Below are positions 8,678-17,312 of a DNA stretch of 64,000 bases, one piece after another. Origin of the DNA: Clostridia bacterium (GTDB lineage Bacteria > Bacillota > Clostridia > Christensenellales > Borkfalkiaceae); NCBI GenBank assembly GCA_900770185.1, contig CAAGJM010000005.1:1-64000 (forward strand), read 5' to 3'. Within the stretch, counting starts at the first letter, position 1, and the number at the start of each line of letters is the position of its first letter. A program made the position numbers and the translations under genes. The notes below the pieces were generated by a model. The model was given only the letters and a program-made list of their open reading frames with translations. It ran no database searches and was not told the origin of the DNA.

Positions 8678-9928
8678 TTATTTCGCGGCGGCAAAAACGC
8701 CCGTATACGTTAAAAGGTTAAGCGCGGTAACGCCCGCATCGACGCAAAACGATATTTTAACGGCTTCTTTCGTCGTTTCGTAATTAAACTGCCTGCCGTC
8801 GAACTTTTTCCCCGAAAGCGTTTCGTATCCCGCGATATAATCTTTAAGCGAAGTTAAAATTTCGCCGCTGTCCGACAAAAGCTTGTCCCTCGCCCCGTTC
8901 ACCGCGCGGAAAACCGCTTTCATTTCGGCAGGCGAATACTTTTTTAAGTTTTTGCGGTAAGATATTTCATCGCCGCCGAAAAGTTTTGCCGCGGCGAATA
9001 TATCGGCGTTCACGTTTTCGGCTAAAATGCCGACGGTTAAGTCGTTTGAAAAGGTAAGGTGATAGGCGTTTGCCCCGACGACGAGCGCGTAAAGCGCGCA
9101 ATCGCTTTCGCTTAAATCGGAATATTCCGCTATAAACGCCTTTTTAAGCCGTTCCCCGCCGCCGCCCGTATACACGTCTGACAGCGCGGAAACGACGCCC
9201 GTTAAAAGCGAAACGTACAATATAACGTCTAAGCAGTTTGAAAATTTGAACGCGTTTTTTAAAAGAGCGATTAAAAACCTTGCTTTTGAAAAATAAAACT
9301 CGTCGAATGGCTTTTCTTTAAGTATTACGCTGAGTTTATAATCTATAAGGTCAAGCGTTTTAAGCGCGGCAAAAGCGTACGCCAAAGGAAACCGGGCAGC
9401 CATACCCTTAACCAGAATTTCGGGGTCGATAACCACCGCTTTAAGCGCGTTTTTGCCGCCCGTATCTTCGACGCCTACGGGTTTTTCACACGCGTTTTTG
9501 CCGCCGACGGCTAAGTTAGCCGTAAACAACCCGTCAAAATCGGGCTCGGTTAAGACCGCGTAACAGCTTTTACCGCTTTGTTTAGCGTAAGCAACTGCCG
9601 AAAGAATAAAATTTTTGTCGCCGAGGGCTATAACGTCACCCGTTAAAAACCGCGCGGCGGCGGCAAACTTACCGCCCGCCCCTTCGCTTAAAAGGGTAAC
9701 GGAATATTCCGCGCCGGCCTTTTTGAGAGCGTCGGTAATTCTTCCGCCGTATTTTTTGAAAGCCGCTTCGCTTGAAAAAACGTCGTACTTCTTACTTTTT
9801 TGGACTAACCTTAAAATTCCGTCGCAAGTTTTTGCGGTCACTATCCAGGTACCTAAGTCGCCCTTTAAACTCCTTAAAAACTTGTTTATTTCGCCGCTTA
9901 AATCAAAAAGATATTTCGCGCCGCTCAT
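8678..9928 (-). CDS. Degenerate glycerol-1-phosphate dehydrogenase/dehydroquinate-synthase-fold protein
   Basis: I chose ATG 9,928, one base after the upstream stop codon, because AGAGG lies just before it; a longer frame opens at 9,994. The protein has about 416 residues. The layout from about 75 to 230 recalls the EgsA/AraM branch of iron-alcohol dehydrogenases: a nucleotide-binding-like strand, then VVIDPEILVKG, then an LDLIDYKLS helix. However the Gly-rich nucleotide motif and the metal-binding HGE motif are gone (the matching place reads SNDLTVGI). If this reading is right, it is a pseudoenzyme. It is translationally linked to the upstream PHP-like gene. The fold call is weak. Confidence 0.5.
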   Translation of the reverse strand: MSGAKYLFDLSGEINKFLRSLKGDLGTWIVTAKTCDGILRLVQKSKKYDVFSSEAAFKKYGGRITDALKKAGAEYSVTLLSEGAGGKFAAAARFLTGDVIALGDKNFILSAVAYAKQSGKSCYAVLTEPDFDGLFTANLAVGGKNACEKPVGVEDTGGKNALKAVVIDPEILVKGMAARFPLAYAFAALKTLDLIDYKLSVILKEKPFDEFYFSKARFLIALLKNAFKFSNCLDVILYVSLLTGVVSALSDVYTGGGGERLKKAFIAEYSDLSESDCALYALVVGANAYHLTFSNDLTVGILAENVNADIFAAAKLFGGDEISYRKNLKKYSPAEMKAVFRAVNGARDKLLSDSGEILTSLKDYIAGYETLSGKKFDGRQFNYETTKEAVKISFCVDAGVTALNLLTYTGVFAAAK

Positions 9929-9929
9929 T

Positions 9930-11162
9930 TTACGCCTCTTTGCCCGCGTTGATAAACACTTCGACCTTCTTTTTAAAGTCGTTGCCGGTTGCAAAACTCT
10001 TGCCCGTAAAACTCTCGTCCGCTCCGCACGCCGCGGTTATGGCCGAACCTACGAGCAAATACGCAACGTCAAGTTGCTTATCGCTTGCCGACGTTAAGTG
10101 AACGTTTTGACGAACCATTCCGGCGCGGACTATTTCTATAGGGATAAGTTCGTTGTCGTAAATAATTTCATACGCGCGCGACAAATCTTCGTCGCTTAAA
10201 TACTTGCCGTTAAACGCCACGGCGGATATCCCCGCCCCTTTCAGCGCGGCGCATTTTTTTATAAGGTCTTCCTCGTCAAGCGTTCTTATTTTTAGTTTGT
10301 ACGCGGTGATAACGCCGTACTTATCGTTTATTGCGACAAGGCTTTTGACCGAACTTAAATTTTCGCATTTAAAACGCTTGCGGATTTGTTCGCCCAAAAT
10401 TCTTGCGGCGTCTTCAACGATGTACTCGTTGTCCGCGTCGCTTAAATACCTCGTTTCGTCGTCGGTGAGTTGAAGTTTAAGCGTTTCGGTTAAAAAGCCG
10501 ACGGCTTTATCCGTACCGATTTTTTCCGACAGAATTTTAGCCGCCACCCGCGCGACGTGCTTTTCGGTAACCGCTCCGCCCGACAAAAACTCCGAATTTT
10601 TAATAACGTCGCTTTCGCTGAGCCTTATTTTGGTTTTTTTAAGGCGTTTGTTTATTTCGGAAATAACGAACTTGCAATAGTCGTATTTTATTTTGCGGAC
10701 GGGCTCTAAATCTCTTTGCAGATCTTTAGCAGAGCTAAAAGGCACGGCGTAGGAATAAACGACGGCATAGTCCTCGTTGAAAAGAGGCTTTACTTCGGCA
10801 TGGTAGCCGTAAACGTATTTAAGCCTTGCGATATCCGCCGCGAACTTGAACTCTTTAAAACCTTTAACGGTTGCGTAGTCGTTCACGCCGATGACGGCAA
10901 CGTCGTTGACGTGGGCAAGGTACGCCGCAAGCGACGGAGAATACCTTGAATAATAGTAACTCGTCGCGGTGTTAAGGGTAACGGGCGCGAACGGCTTTTT
11001 GGCAGAGGCGGCAACGCTTTTTATAGCTTCGCCGTCGATAGCGGCTTTATCCGCTTCCCTCTTTTCCGATTCTTCGCGCTTGATAAGTTTTTTAAAAACG
11101 CGCCGCCGTTTACGCGGGTTTTTGTCGTTTAATAAACTTATAAGTTTTTCTGTGTTAAGCAT
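9930..11162 (-). CDS. PHP-like protein lacking metal-binding histidines
   Basis: This 410-residue protein has a basic, charged N-terminus of about 60 residues. A region from about 60 to 125 runs in parallel with PHP phosphoesterases: YSRYSPSLAAYLAHV, then VIGVNDYATVKGF, then a YGYHAEV strand. In active PHP domains these places read HxH, TDHDT and GxE; here the histidines are replaced, so catalysis by the usual trinuclear site is unlikely. No transmembrane segment is seen. It is the first gene of a pair with the dehydrogenase-fold protein, one base apart. The function is unknown. Confidence 0.5.
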   Translation of the reverse strand: MLNTEKLISLLNDKNPRKRRRVFKKLIKREESEKREADKAAIDGEAIKSVAASAKKPFAPVTLNTATSYYYSRYSPSLAAYLAHVNDVAVIGVNDYATVKGFKEFKFAADIARLKYVYGYHAEVKPLFNEDYAVVYSYAVPFSSAKDLQRDLEPVRKIKYDYCKFVISEINKRLKKTKIRLSESDVIKNSEFLSGGAVTEKHVARVAAKILSEKIGTDKAVGFLTETLKLQLTDDETRYLSDADNEYIVEDAARILGEQIRKRFKCENLSSVKSLVAINDKYGVITAYKLKIRTLDEEDLIKKCAALKGAGISAVAFNGKYLSDEDLSRAYEIIYDNELIPIEIVRAGMVRQNVHLTSASDKQLDVAYLLVGSAITAACGADESFTGKSFATGNDFKKKVEVFINAGKEA

Positions 11163-11354
11163 AATCTTCCTTCGGCTTGGCGAAGCTTACGCCCCGCAAT
11201 TTATCTTTCGTTAATAAGTATACGTTCGTAAAAATATATATATATTTATTTTAATATTTATATTAAGTTTTGTCAACCGTCTTAATTTCGGGGGCGTTTC
11301 AGCCGTTTTTTTAATAAAAATTGCCGTTTTTACGCTAAAAATTTAAAATTTCTA

Positions 11355-11382
11355 TTGACATTTTCAAAATGTAAGTTAAAAT
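11355..11382 (+). promoter_or_regulatory. Promoter of the HU gene
   Basis: The -35 is a perfect TTGACA (11,355-11,360), the spacer is 16 nt and the -10 is TAAAAT (11,377-11,382). The leader is about 60 nt. Confidence 0.75.
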
Positions 11383-11449
11383 GTAGTTAGTAAGCGAACG
11401 ATTTTATACGCTTAAAAAACGAAGGCGAACCATCGCCGAAGGGGATAAT

Positions 11450-11722
11450 ATGAACAAAGGTGAATTTACCAGAGCATACGCCGACAGGCTCGGCGTCACC
11501 ATTAAAGAAGCTGAAAAGTGCGTTGAACTTTTCATAACCACGATGACCGAATGTCTTAAAAACGGCGAATACGTGCATATTTCGGGCTTCGCGACTTTTG
11601 ACTTGAAAGCAAAGAACGAGCGCGTCGGCGTAAACCCGCTTAACGGCGAAAAGGTAGTTATACCCGCTTGCAAAGCGCCCGTTGCTAAATTCTCGAAAAC
11701 GTTTAAAGAAAAATTCAATTAA
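11450..11722 (+). CDS. hup: HU-family DNA-binding protein
   Basis: This 90-residue protein matches HU in length and in layout: an N-terminal helical dimerisation part (MNKGEFTRAYADRLGVT), the conserved ISGFATFDL strand and the C-terminal PVAKFSKTFKE. The arm segment reads GVNPLNGEKVVIPACKAP instead of the usual RNPQTG-type tip, so DNA-bending strength may differ. It packs and bends the nucleoid DNA. A strong AAGGGGA site and its own promoter and terminator make it a single-gene unit. Confidence 0.94.
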   Translation: MNKGEFTRAYADRLGVTIKEAEKCVELFITTMTECLKNGEYVHISGFATFDLKAKNERVGVNPLNGEKVVIPACKAPVAKFSKTFKEKFN

Positions 11723-11732
11723 ATAATGCATT

Positions 11733-11766
11733 TTAAAAGCCGCGGTTTTGCGGCTTTTACTTTTTG
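11733..11766 (+). terminator. Terminator of the HU gene
   Basis: The stem AAAAGCCGC / GCGGCTTTT with a GGTTTT-type loop is followed by ACTTTTT. Confidence 0.82.
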
Positions 11767-11905
11767 ATGAATTTTTTGTATCAGAATAAGCCGCCCCACT
11801 GCCGCCGCAAAAGCGTCGGTCGCCCACTTAACAAGTGGGGCAAAATGAGAGCGAGCTCTACCCGCTAACCTCTTCCTGTCATATTGAGCGCAAGCGAAAT
11901 ATCTC

Positions 11906-12317
11906 GTGGAAACGAAAACAAACTTAAATGCGGACAAACTTTATTTAAACCCACAAACTTAACGTAGGGAAGGGGCTTGCTCCTTCCGTTTTTATATTGT
12001 AAATTTATCCCGTTACCCTGAGCTTGTCGAAGGGTCAAGGCGGAACGCCGCATTTTAATATAGAACGCGCTTCGCTAGATTCTTCGCCTATGGCTCAGAA
12101 TGACAGAAAATGTGGAAACGAAAACAAACTTAAATGCGGACAAACTTTATTTAAACCCGCAAACTTAACGTAGGGAAGGGGCTTGCTCCTTCCGTTTTTG
12201 TATTGTAAATTTATTCCGTCACCCTGAGCTTGTCGAAGGGTCAAGGCGGAACGCCGCATTTTAATATAAAACGCGCTTCGCTAGATTCTTCGCCTATGGC
12301 TCAGAATGACAGAAAGT
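11906..12317. repeat. R4: 206-bp unit repeated twice in tandem
   Basis: Two nearly identical copies start at 11,906 and 12,112 (period 206). Each holds a GC-rich palindrome (CTTAACGTAGGGAAGGGG ... CTCCTTCC), a CCCTGAGCTTGTCGAAGGG module and a CTAGATTCTTCGCCTATGGC module. A truncated third start follows at about 12,349. The whole gap from 11,767 to 12,518 holds such modules and no credible gene. Short reading frames that cross it follow the repeats. Confidence 0.85.
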
Positions 12318-12518
12318 ATTGTCATATTGAGCGCAAGCGAAATATCTCGTGGAAACGAACGCGGTTGTTAAATTCGGGCGGCTCACAAAAAGCAATCGAA
12401 GATTGCCGCTTCCGCGAGATTCTTCACCGCGCTACCGCTTGTTCAGAATGACGGCAAAATAATCTACGCACCATCCACTAATCGCTATCCACTATCCGCT
12501 AATCACTAACCGCTAAAC

Positions 12519-12553
12519 AAAAACTGCCTGCAAACGCAAGCAGTTTTTTGTTT
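12519..12553 (-). terminator. Terminator of the ABC exporter gene
   Basis: The stem AAAACTGCTTGC / GCAGGCAGTTTT (leftward reading) with a GTTT loop is followed by TGTTTAGC; A/T runs flank both sides. Confidence 0.75.
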
Positions 12554-12583
12554 AAAAATCAATGAGACGGCTCAGCGTACCGA

Positions 12584-15500
12584 CTATAACGCCCTGATTG
12601 ACTCAACGGGGGGCTTTTTAGCCGCGTGAACGACGGGGATAATCGTAGCGATAATAGATACGACCGCCGCCACCGCGAAAATCAAACCTATTTCTATCCA
12701 ACCGTATTCAAGCATTTTTATGCTGATAGCCTCGGATATGCTGTTATTCAAAGCGTTGCAGACGAAGAACGCCGCCACCGCGGATAAAAGGAAGCATATA
12801 AAGGATATAAATCCGCCTTCCGCGAAGAATATTTTGAACACGTCCGTTCCGCGCGCGCCTACCGCCCGCAAAATTCCGATTTCTTTCGATTTTGCCGATA
12901 TCGAAACAGATATAAAATTGAACAGCATCAGCGCGGAGAATACGCCCAAAACCGCCGCCACGATAAGGAACACTTTTTTAAGCGTCGAAACCATTTCCGC
13001 CATAAAGTCAACGGACTCGTATACCTGGTTGGTCATTTTTATTTTAAAGGTATCGTCGCCGTAATGAAGAATATACTTCGTTTGTTCGACCGTGTTATCC
13101 GTCAGCGCGATGACGGAAGAATACTTTCCGTCTTCGGGGAACTTATATTTCGTCTCGTTTTCCCACTTCCATTCGGAGCCGTCGCCGTACCTGTTAGAAG
13201 TAAAGCCGTACTCTTTAATCATCTCCTGAGACGTGAATATGCACGATTCGCCGTCGCCGACTAACGAGTAGAACCCGCGCACGTCAAGCGAACATTCGGC
13301 GTTTTTGTCGTTCATCACCTTAATCGATTTAAGCGTGTTTAAAACCGCCGTCCAGTCAGTATCGTCTTCGCTCCTGTTGTCGTAAGCCTTTTTAAAATAG
13401 GTGAACGCCGCGGGATAATCGCTTTCGTTAAGCGCATTGTTAAACGCTTCTTGTTCAGCCTGCAACCGTTCCTGTTCCGCTTTCGCTTCTTCGGTTTCGC
13501 CGTAAGAATTATTTATCGCGTTGGTATAATAACTATCCGTCAGCCACCTGAGCCTTTCGAAAACGTCTATCTGACCGCCGCCGTTAGCAAGCGGAAGATA
13601 CACGCCGTAATGTTCACCTTTTTTAGAAACGTCGTACCCGCTTTTTTTAGTTAAAGTAAAGGTACCCGAATCGAAAGAATAGAAGGTGAAAGAATCCGCG
13701 TTCTTTTTAACGATGTCTTCGTTAAAGTAATTAAAACTATCGGAGTTATAGTCGGGCTGTAATTCCGTTTTTATTTTGCCGAGCATCCACATGCACTGAA
13801 TATAAAAGCCGCCGCCGTAATTTTTGTTAAAATAGTCTTTATTCGCGCTGTAAAAGCCGTCGCTTACAAACGCCACGGTGTGGAGGCTTCCCGAAAGATA
13901 ATCTTTAAGGGTGTTAACGTTGTTCTGATACGCCTTTTCGTCGGCGGTCATCGTATTCGGGTTTTTGCTTGCGGAGGAATTTTCCTCTTTGCTGTCGGCG
14001 CGGGTCTTTATAGCCGTAAAGCGGCTGTCGTTATAAAGCGCGCCGTTTATCTTGATAACGCCGGTAATTTTAAACGTTTTTTTATCGTCGTAACCTAAGT
14101 TAATCGTTTTGCCTATTAAATTTTCTTCGGATTTTATCTCTTCGACGTCACTTCCGTTTCTATACCCGTAGGCTTTAAACGACTGATATATATAGTCGGA
14201 CACGGCTATTTCGTCGTCCGCCGCGGGGTATTTGCCTATAAGGCTGAAATCGCCGTCGCTTTCCGTATATTTTTTAATATCCGCAAAGCCCTTTATATCG
14301 CCGTTTTGAGAATAAAAGTCGTTACTTTTAATAGTGCCGAAATTTTCTTTAATCGAGTAGTTTCTGTTAAATTCAACGCCGCCGTCAAGTCCGCGGTCTA
14401 CGGCGTAGTTATATACGCCTATGAAAGTAAGCCCCGCCTCGTTATTGTTAAGCGCGGTTAAATCGCCGGCGTTAAAAAGGGTGGAATACATGCCGTCGTT
14501 AGAACTTTCCAGCTTCCAATCCCCGCCCGATTCTTTCGAATAAGACTTTTGAGTGAATTTATAATTTTTGGTAAGTTGAACGTTATCGTAGGGGGAAGAT
14601 TCCATCGCCTTTGCAACGGAATAAGCGGCGTCAAAGTTCATCATCGTTGCAACCACGCCGAAAAGCGTGAACGCCACGACGGACAAAAACACGGTGAATA
14701 TAAGCCTTATCGGCTTAGTTTTAAGCCCGCTTAACCCCATTTTGACCGCGCGCGCGAGCGGTAAGCGCGATTTTATGAATTTTGGCTTTTTGCCGCTGTA
14801 AGCGGCGGCTTCTTTTTTAGCCTTTTCCGTATCGGTCTGCTCGAAGGTTTCTTTCCGTCCGTCGTCGCCGATTTTTAAAGCGCGTTTGACGGCGGCAACG
14901 TCGCTATTCCCGAAGGTTATAACGCCCTCTTTGCCGTTTTGTTTGATTTTATATAAAATGTTCCTTACGTCGGTTTCCGAAAGTCTATCGACGTCTTCTA
15001 TCTTGACCGTTCCGTCGCCGATGAATTTAACGTTGCCGTCGACAACCGTAGGTTCGATGTAACCCTTCGACACGTCGGATAAAATTTTGCCGTCTTTAAG
15101 TTCAATTATTCTGTCGCCGTAAAATTCGGCGAATTCCCTGTCGTGCGAAACAATTATAACGAGCTTTTTCTCTGAAAGTTTTTTAAGCGTGTCTAAAACC
15201 TGCCTGCCCGTTCTGCTGTCGAGCGCGCCGGTCGGTTCGTCCGCCATAATGATTTCGGGCTCTTTTATAAGCGCGCGGGCGATTGCGATACGCTGCTTTT
15301 GCCCGCCCGAGAGCGTGTTCGGTTTGCGCCTGCCAAGTCCCTTTAAATCGACTTGTTCCAAAAGGGCGTTCACCGCCTTTTTATCGTTCTTTTTGCCTTG
15401 AAGTTGCAAAGCGAGCGCAATGTTTTGTTCGACGTTAAACTCGTTTAAAATGTTATATTCCTGGAATATAAAGCCTACGTAGGTGTTGCGGTAACTGTCG

Positions 15501-15733
15501 AAGTCGGTCTTGGAAAAATCTTTGCTCGACTTGCCTTTAATTATAATTTCGCCGCTGTCGGGTTCGTCAAGCCCGCCCGCCATATTTAAAAGGGTAGATT
15601 TACCGCTCCCCGACCTACCGAGCAAAAAGACCATGCCCTTTTCGGGGAAGTCTACCGAAACGCCGTCGAGCGCGCGCACGGGCGCGCCGCCCTTGGTTTT
15701 GTATACTTTAACCAGATTTCTTACTGAAAGCAT
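12584..15733 (-). CDS. MacB-like ABC exporter, ATPase and FtsX-type permease in one chain
   Basis: This is a 1,049-residue protein. Residues 1-220 are an ABC ATPase with Walker A GRSGSGKST, signature LSGGQKQRIAIARAL and Walker B IIMADEPTGALD. A charged cytoplasmic linker of about 110 residues follows. One membrane helix (about 340-360) leads to a large extracytoplasmic domain of about 540 residues rich in Tyr, Asn and Asp, then three C-terminal helices with the FtsX-type KEIGILRAVGARGTDVFKIF loop. This is MacB topology, but the external domain is roughly twice the MacB size. Likely roles are lipoprotein or peptide handling or mechanotransmission. AGGAG supports the start. It has its own promoter and terminator. 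Confidence 0.9.
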   Translation of the reverse strand: MLSVRNLVKVYKTKGGAPVRALDGVSVDFPEKGMVFLLGRSGSGKSTLLNMAGGLDEPDSGEIIIKGKSSKDFSKTDFDSYRNTYVGFIFQEYNILNEFNVEQNIALALQLQGKKNDKKAVNALLEQVDLKGLGRRKPNTLSGGQKQRIAIARALIKEPEIIMADEPTGALDSRTGRQVLDTLKKLSEKKLVIIVSHDREFAEFYGDRIIELKDGKILSDVSKGYIEPTVVDGNVKFIGDGTVKIEDVDRLSETDVRNILYKIKQNGKEGVITFGNSDVAAVKRALKIGDDGRKETFEQTDTEKAKKEAAAYSGKKPKFIKSRLPLARAVKMGLSGLKTKPIRLIFTVFLSVVAFTLFGVVATMMNFDAAYSVAKAMESSPYDNVQLTKNYKFTQKSYSKESGGDWKLESSNDGMYSTLFNAGDLTALNNNEAGLTFIGVYNYAVDRGLDGGVEFNRNYSIKENFGTIKSNDFYSQNGDIKGFADIKKYTESDGDFSLIGKYPAADDEIAVSDYIYQSFKAYGYRNGSDVEEIKSEENLIGKTINLGYDDKKTFKITGVIKINGALYNDSRFTAIKTRADSKEENSSASKNPNTMTADEKAYQNNVNTLKDYLSGSLHTVAFVSDGFYSANKDYFNKNYGGGFYIQCMWMLGKIKTELQPDYNSDSFNYFNEDIVKKNADSFTFYSFDSGTFTLTKKSGYDVSKKGEHYGVYLPLANGGGQIDVFERLRWLTDSYYTNAINNSYGETEEAKAEQERLQAEQEAFNNALNESDYPAAFTYFKKAYDNRSEDDTDWTAVLNTLKSIKVMNDKNAECSLDVRGFYSLVGDGESCIFTSQEMIKEYGFTSNRYGDGSEWKWENETKYKFPEDGKYSSVIALTDNTVEQTKYILHYGDDTFKIKMTNQVYESVDFMAEMVSTLKKVFLIVAAVLGVFSALMLFNFISVSISAKSKEIGILRAVGARGTDVFKIFFAEGGFISFICFLLSAVAAFFVCNALNNSISEAISIKMLEYGWIEIGLIFAVAAVVSIIATIIPVVHAAKKPPVESIRAL

Positions 15734-15934
15734 ATTATTCTCCTGATAAGTTTTTTGCCGCCGCTCGCATTCGGCGAGTAGCGAGATTTTTATGTAAAAA
15801 AACCGAATTTTTTATTTAGCGGCAAGCGTCGCTGATTTTATTTTACGCCGATAGGCTTAAAAAATGTGTTGCGAAGCTATCTTTTAAAGCCGCCCCGGTT
15901 AAACCGATCGTTTTACGCCTTTAATCACGGGCTA

Positions 15935-15963
15935 ATTATATCATAGGAAAAACGCCCCGTCAA
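15935..15963 (-). promoter_or_regulatory. Promoter of the ABC exporter gene
   Basis: Read leftward: -35 TTGACG (15,963-15,958), 17-nt spacer, perfect -10 TATAAT (15,940-15,935). The -35 lies inside the 3' arm of the upstream gene's terminator. The leader is about 195 nt, with small hairpins and no gene. Confidence 0.75.
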
Positions 15964-15982
15964 CAGACGAGGCGTTTTTCAA
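15947..15982 (-). terminator. Terminator of the AspT-type transporter gene
   Basis: The stem AAAAACGCCTCGTC / GACGGGGCGTTTTT (leftward reading) has a short TGTT loop and a T-run, directly after the stop codon. Confidence 0.88.
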
Positions 15983-15985
15983 ACC

Positions 15986-17182
15986 CTAACACGGAAATAT
16001 CATAATTATAATTTGCGAAACGATAACGACCGAAACAAGCGCTATCGGATAGGTTGCGGCGTAAGCGTTGGCAACGTCGTCCGTACCCGAAACCTGACAA
16101 AGGGTGCCGAGCGCGGGGGTGGAAGTCATTCCGCCCGTTATCGAACCAAGGTTATTTAACAAGGGAAGTTTAAGCGCGTATTTAGCGATTATGAAGCCGA
16201 CTATCATCGGAACGATGGTCATAACCGCGCCGTACAGGAAGTATTTAACCTGAACGTACTCTAAAAACTTCGCGCCGCCGGGAACGCCCGCGCCTATTAA
16301 AAACAGCATTAACCCAAGTTCCCTTAAAACGCTTAAAAGGTGCTTTTCGGGCATAATTTTAAGTTTGCCGAACTTGCCGAAGAGCCCTAAAACGAGCGCG
16401 GTTATAAGGGTGCCGCCCGTCGTACCGAGCGAAAACTTGCCGAACCTGCCCATAGGAATTTTAATTCCGCCTATAAACATTCCGACGACGACCGCTATAG
16501 CAAACCCGAAAATGCCGAACGCGTCGAGAGAAATCAAGTCTTTCTTTTCTTCCTTATCGCCCGCGTTTACAACCATAAGTTTGCCGCGTTCTTCTTCCAT
16601 ATTCGCTTTCATAATCTTCGGCACGAGTTGGACGAACAACACAACCCCCACCACGCCGAACAAGTACGCTATGCCGTGACCGACGGTACACTTTTCGACG
16701 AAGGCTTCCGGTAAGCACGCCTTAGCCGCGGAAAACGCTGGGGTTGACGTGAGCGCACCGGAGAGTAATCCCGTTGCCATGGCGCTGTCCATGTTTTTAT
16801 CGCAAAGAAGCAAGACAGCCGTCGTCAATCCTCCCGATAAAATAATCACGAATCCTATTAAAACGTAAGAAGTTGCGTTCTTTTTAAGCCCCTTAAAAAA
16901 GTTAGGCCCCGCAATGTAGCCTACCGCCGTAACGAACAGGATAAGCCCCATATTTTCGATAATTTTGTAAGCGTTTGCGGTATAACCCTTCGTTTGCGCT
17001 TCGATTTTGTCGTTGAAAAGCATGCCGAACACGAGCGCGACGATAAATACGCCCGCCGTGCCGAGCGACACGCCTTTAATGTTTATTCCGCCGAGAGCGT
17101 AGCCGAAAATTGCGATTATAAAAACGCACATCAATAAAAACGCCGCCCCCGTGACGGAAATAGTTCCACCGAATAAATTCAT
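15986..17182 (-). CDS. AspT/YidE-type membrane transporter, candidate succinate exporter
   Basis: This 398-residue protein has about ten helices in two homologous halves. Each half carries the family signature, GALTSTPAFSAA and GGMTSTPALGTL. This is the aspartate:alanine exchanger family, whose members include AspT of Tetragenococcus and the SucE succinate exporter of Corynebacterium. The cytoplasmic TrkA-C (RCK) domains found between the halves in many members are missing; only a short charged loop (NAGDKEEKKD) remains. It is the next gene downstream of frdA on the same strand, 130 bp away, so dicarboxylate export is an attractive reading. The substrate is inferred from context. Confidence 0.82.
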   Translation of the reverse strand: MNLFGGTISVTGAAFLLMCVFIIAIFGYALGGINIKGVSLGTAGVFIVALVFGMLFNDKIEAQTKGYTANAYKIIENMGLILFVTAVGYIAGPNFFKGLKKNATSYVLIGFVIILSGGLTTAVLLLCDKNMDSAMATGLLSGALTSTPAFSAAKACLPEAFVEKCTVGHGIAYLFGVVGVVLFVQLVPKIMKANMEEERGKLMVVNAGDKEEKKDLISLDAFGIFGFAIAVVVGMFIGGIKIPMGRFGKFSLGTTGGTLITALVLGLFGKFGKLKIMPEKHLLSVLRELGLMLFLIGAGVPGGAKFLEYVQVKYFLYGAVMTIVPMIVGFIIAKYALKLPLLNNLGSITGGMTSTPALGTLCQVSGTDDVANAYAATYPIALVSVVIVSQIIIMIFPC

Positions 17183-17261
17183 AATAACCCCAAAAAAATA
17201 TTTACTGTAAAAAGCAATCGTGCCGGCGAGCCGCTAAGCCCGTCGGCATAACTTGCATAAA

Positions 17262-17292
17262 TTTTTTAAACGCGGCGTTTGCCGCTGTTAAA
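17262..17292 (-). terminator. Weak terminator-like hairpin after frdA
   Basis: Read leftward, GCGGC-AAAC-GCCGC is followed by GTTTAAAAAATTT. It may only partly separate frdA from the transporter gene. Confidence 0.4.
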
Positions 17293-17312
17293 GCGTTATA
17301 TAAGTAACCTGA

